Shown: in pieces, positions 5,249 through 5,648 of the stretch | Numbering within the stretch: position 1 is the first letter of the stretch | Layout of the letters: each line of letters starts with the position of its first letter | Assembly: GCA_964620095.1 (NCBI GenBank) | Contig: CAZUGT010000088.1 | Location: 1-5,648 of the forward strand | DNA from: JAJDXO01 sp964620095 | GTDB lineage: Bacteria > Pseudomonadota > Alphaproteobacteria > Rhodospirillales > UBA2165 | Direction: 5' to 3' | Length of the DNA: 5,648 bases | The notes under the pieces: model-generated | Databases searched by the model: none | What the model saw: only the letters and a program-made list of their open reading frames with translations | What the model was told of the DNA's origin: nothing | Program-made: the position numbers and the translations under genes

Positions 5249-5648
5249 GCCCCGCCGTCTTCCTGGCGCTGGGCGCGAAGCGCCATGATCGCCGCGGCGG
5301 TCTCCTCGATGGACCGCCGGGTCACGTCGATTTCGGGCCAGCCCTGAGAGCTGTAGAGGCGCTTGGCGAACTTGACCTCCTCGTTCACCGTCTCCGGATC
5401 GGTGTAGCCGGTTTCGCTCTCCTCGTTGAGCATCCTGAGCCGGTTCCGCCGCACCTGGACCAGGCTTCTGGGCTCCTTGGTCAGGCCGACGATCATCGGC
5501 CCGCTGACCTCGAACAATTCCTTGGGCAGCTCGATACCGAGGACGATGGGGATGTTCGCCGCCTTGATGCCCCGGTTGGCCAGATAGATGCAGGTCGGGG
5601 TCTTCGACGTTCTCGAAACGCCGACGACGATGACGTCCGCCTCGTCCA
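5245..5648 (-). CDS. ppsR: Pyruvate phosphate/water dikinase regulatory protein (partial, 5' end outside window)
   Basis: These DUF299-family proteins are bifunctional. They inactivate pyruvate phosphate dikinase or phosphoenolpyruvate synthase by ADP-dependent threonine phosphorylation, and reactivate it by phosphate-dependent dephosphorylation, so they tune gluconeogenic flux. The frame is open from the right edge to the TGA at 5245 and gives the last 133 residues. Near the edge is the P-loop-like V-G-V-S-R-T-S-K-T-P-T, followed by I-Y-L-A-N-R-G-I-K-A-A-N-I-P, and further on G-L-T-K-E-P and the C-terminal R-S-I-E-E-T-A-A-A-I segment. The N-terminal half lies outside the window. Whether the target is the dikinase PpdK or the synthase PpsA cannot be read from here; in alphaproteobacteria PpdK is common. 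It is the most upstream visible gene of the maf-aroE-coaE-dnaQ operon. Confidence 0.93.
   Translation of the reverse strand, partial: DEADVIVVGVSRTSKTPTCIYLANRGIKAANIPIVLGIELPKELFEVSGPMIVGLTKEPRSLVQVRRNRLRMLNEESETGYTDPETVNEEVKFAKRLYSSQGWPEIDVTRRSIEETAAAIMALRAQRQEDGGA

Overview
The window is GC-rich chromosomal DNA with the gene content and order of an alphaproteobacterium, most likely in or near the Rhodospirillales. A Tim44-domain membrane protein diverges from fxsA-secB, and these face a compact ppsR-maf-aroE-coaE-dnaQ operon. The organism call is inferred from gene neighbourhood and protein character; there is no rRNA gene to confirm it.

Layout from the left. Positions 1-238 are one very large imperfect palindrome with arms of about 115 bp and almost no loop. 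It lies just past the stop codon of the Tim44-like gene and reaches the left edge of the window. Each strand of it carries a short frame that begins with an export signal. The Tim44-like gene (259-945, minus) is followed by a 183-bp divergent control region (946-1128) holding two short dyads. Next come fxsA (1129-1668, plus) and secB (1701-2297, plus), 32 bp apart and probably co-transcribed. Between the convergent secB and dnaQ lies a 169-bp repeat element (2331-2499) with 11-bp perfect terminal inverted repeats and two strong internal hairpins, which probably also ends transcription from both sides.

From the right edge, on the minus strand, runs a tightly packed operon: ppsR (partial, enters from outside the window), maf, aroE, coaE and dnaQ. 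The first three junctions are 4-base stop/start overlaps (GTGA or ATGA). dnaQ follows coaE after 22 bases if it uses the TTG start chosen here. The operon combines control of pyruvate/phosphoenolpyruvate interconversion, nucleotide-pool cleaning, the shikimate pathway, the last step of CoA synthesis and replication proofreading. It is a conserved genomic neighbourhood rather than one pathway. fxsA, secB and the Tim44-like gene share a membrane and protein-export theme.

No CRISPR array, tRNA, rRNA, transposase or phage gene was seen. All long genes belong to known families. The least explained part is the giant palindrome at the left edge.
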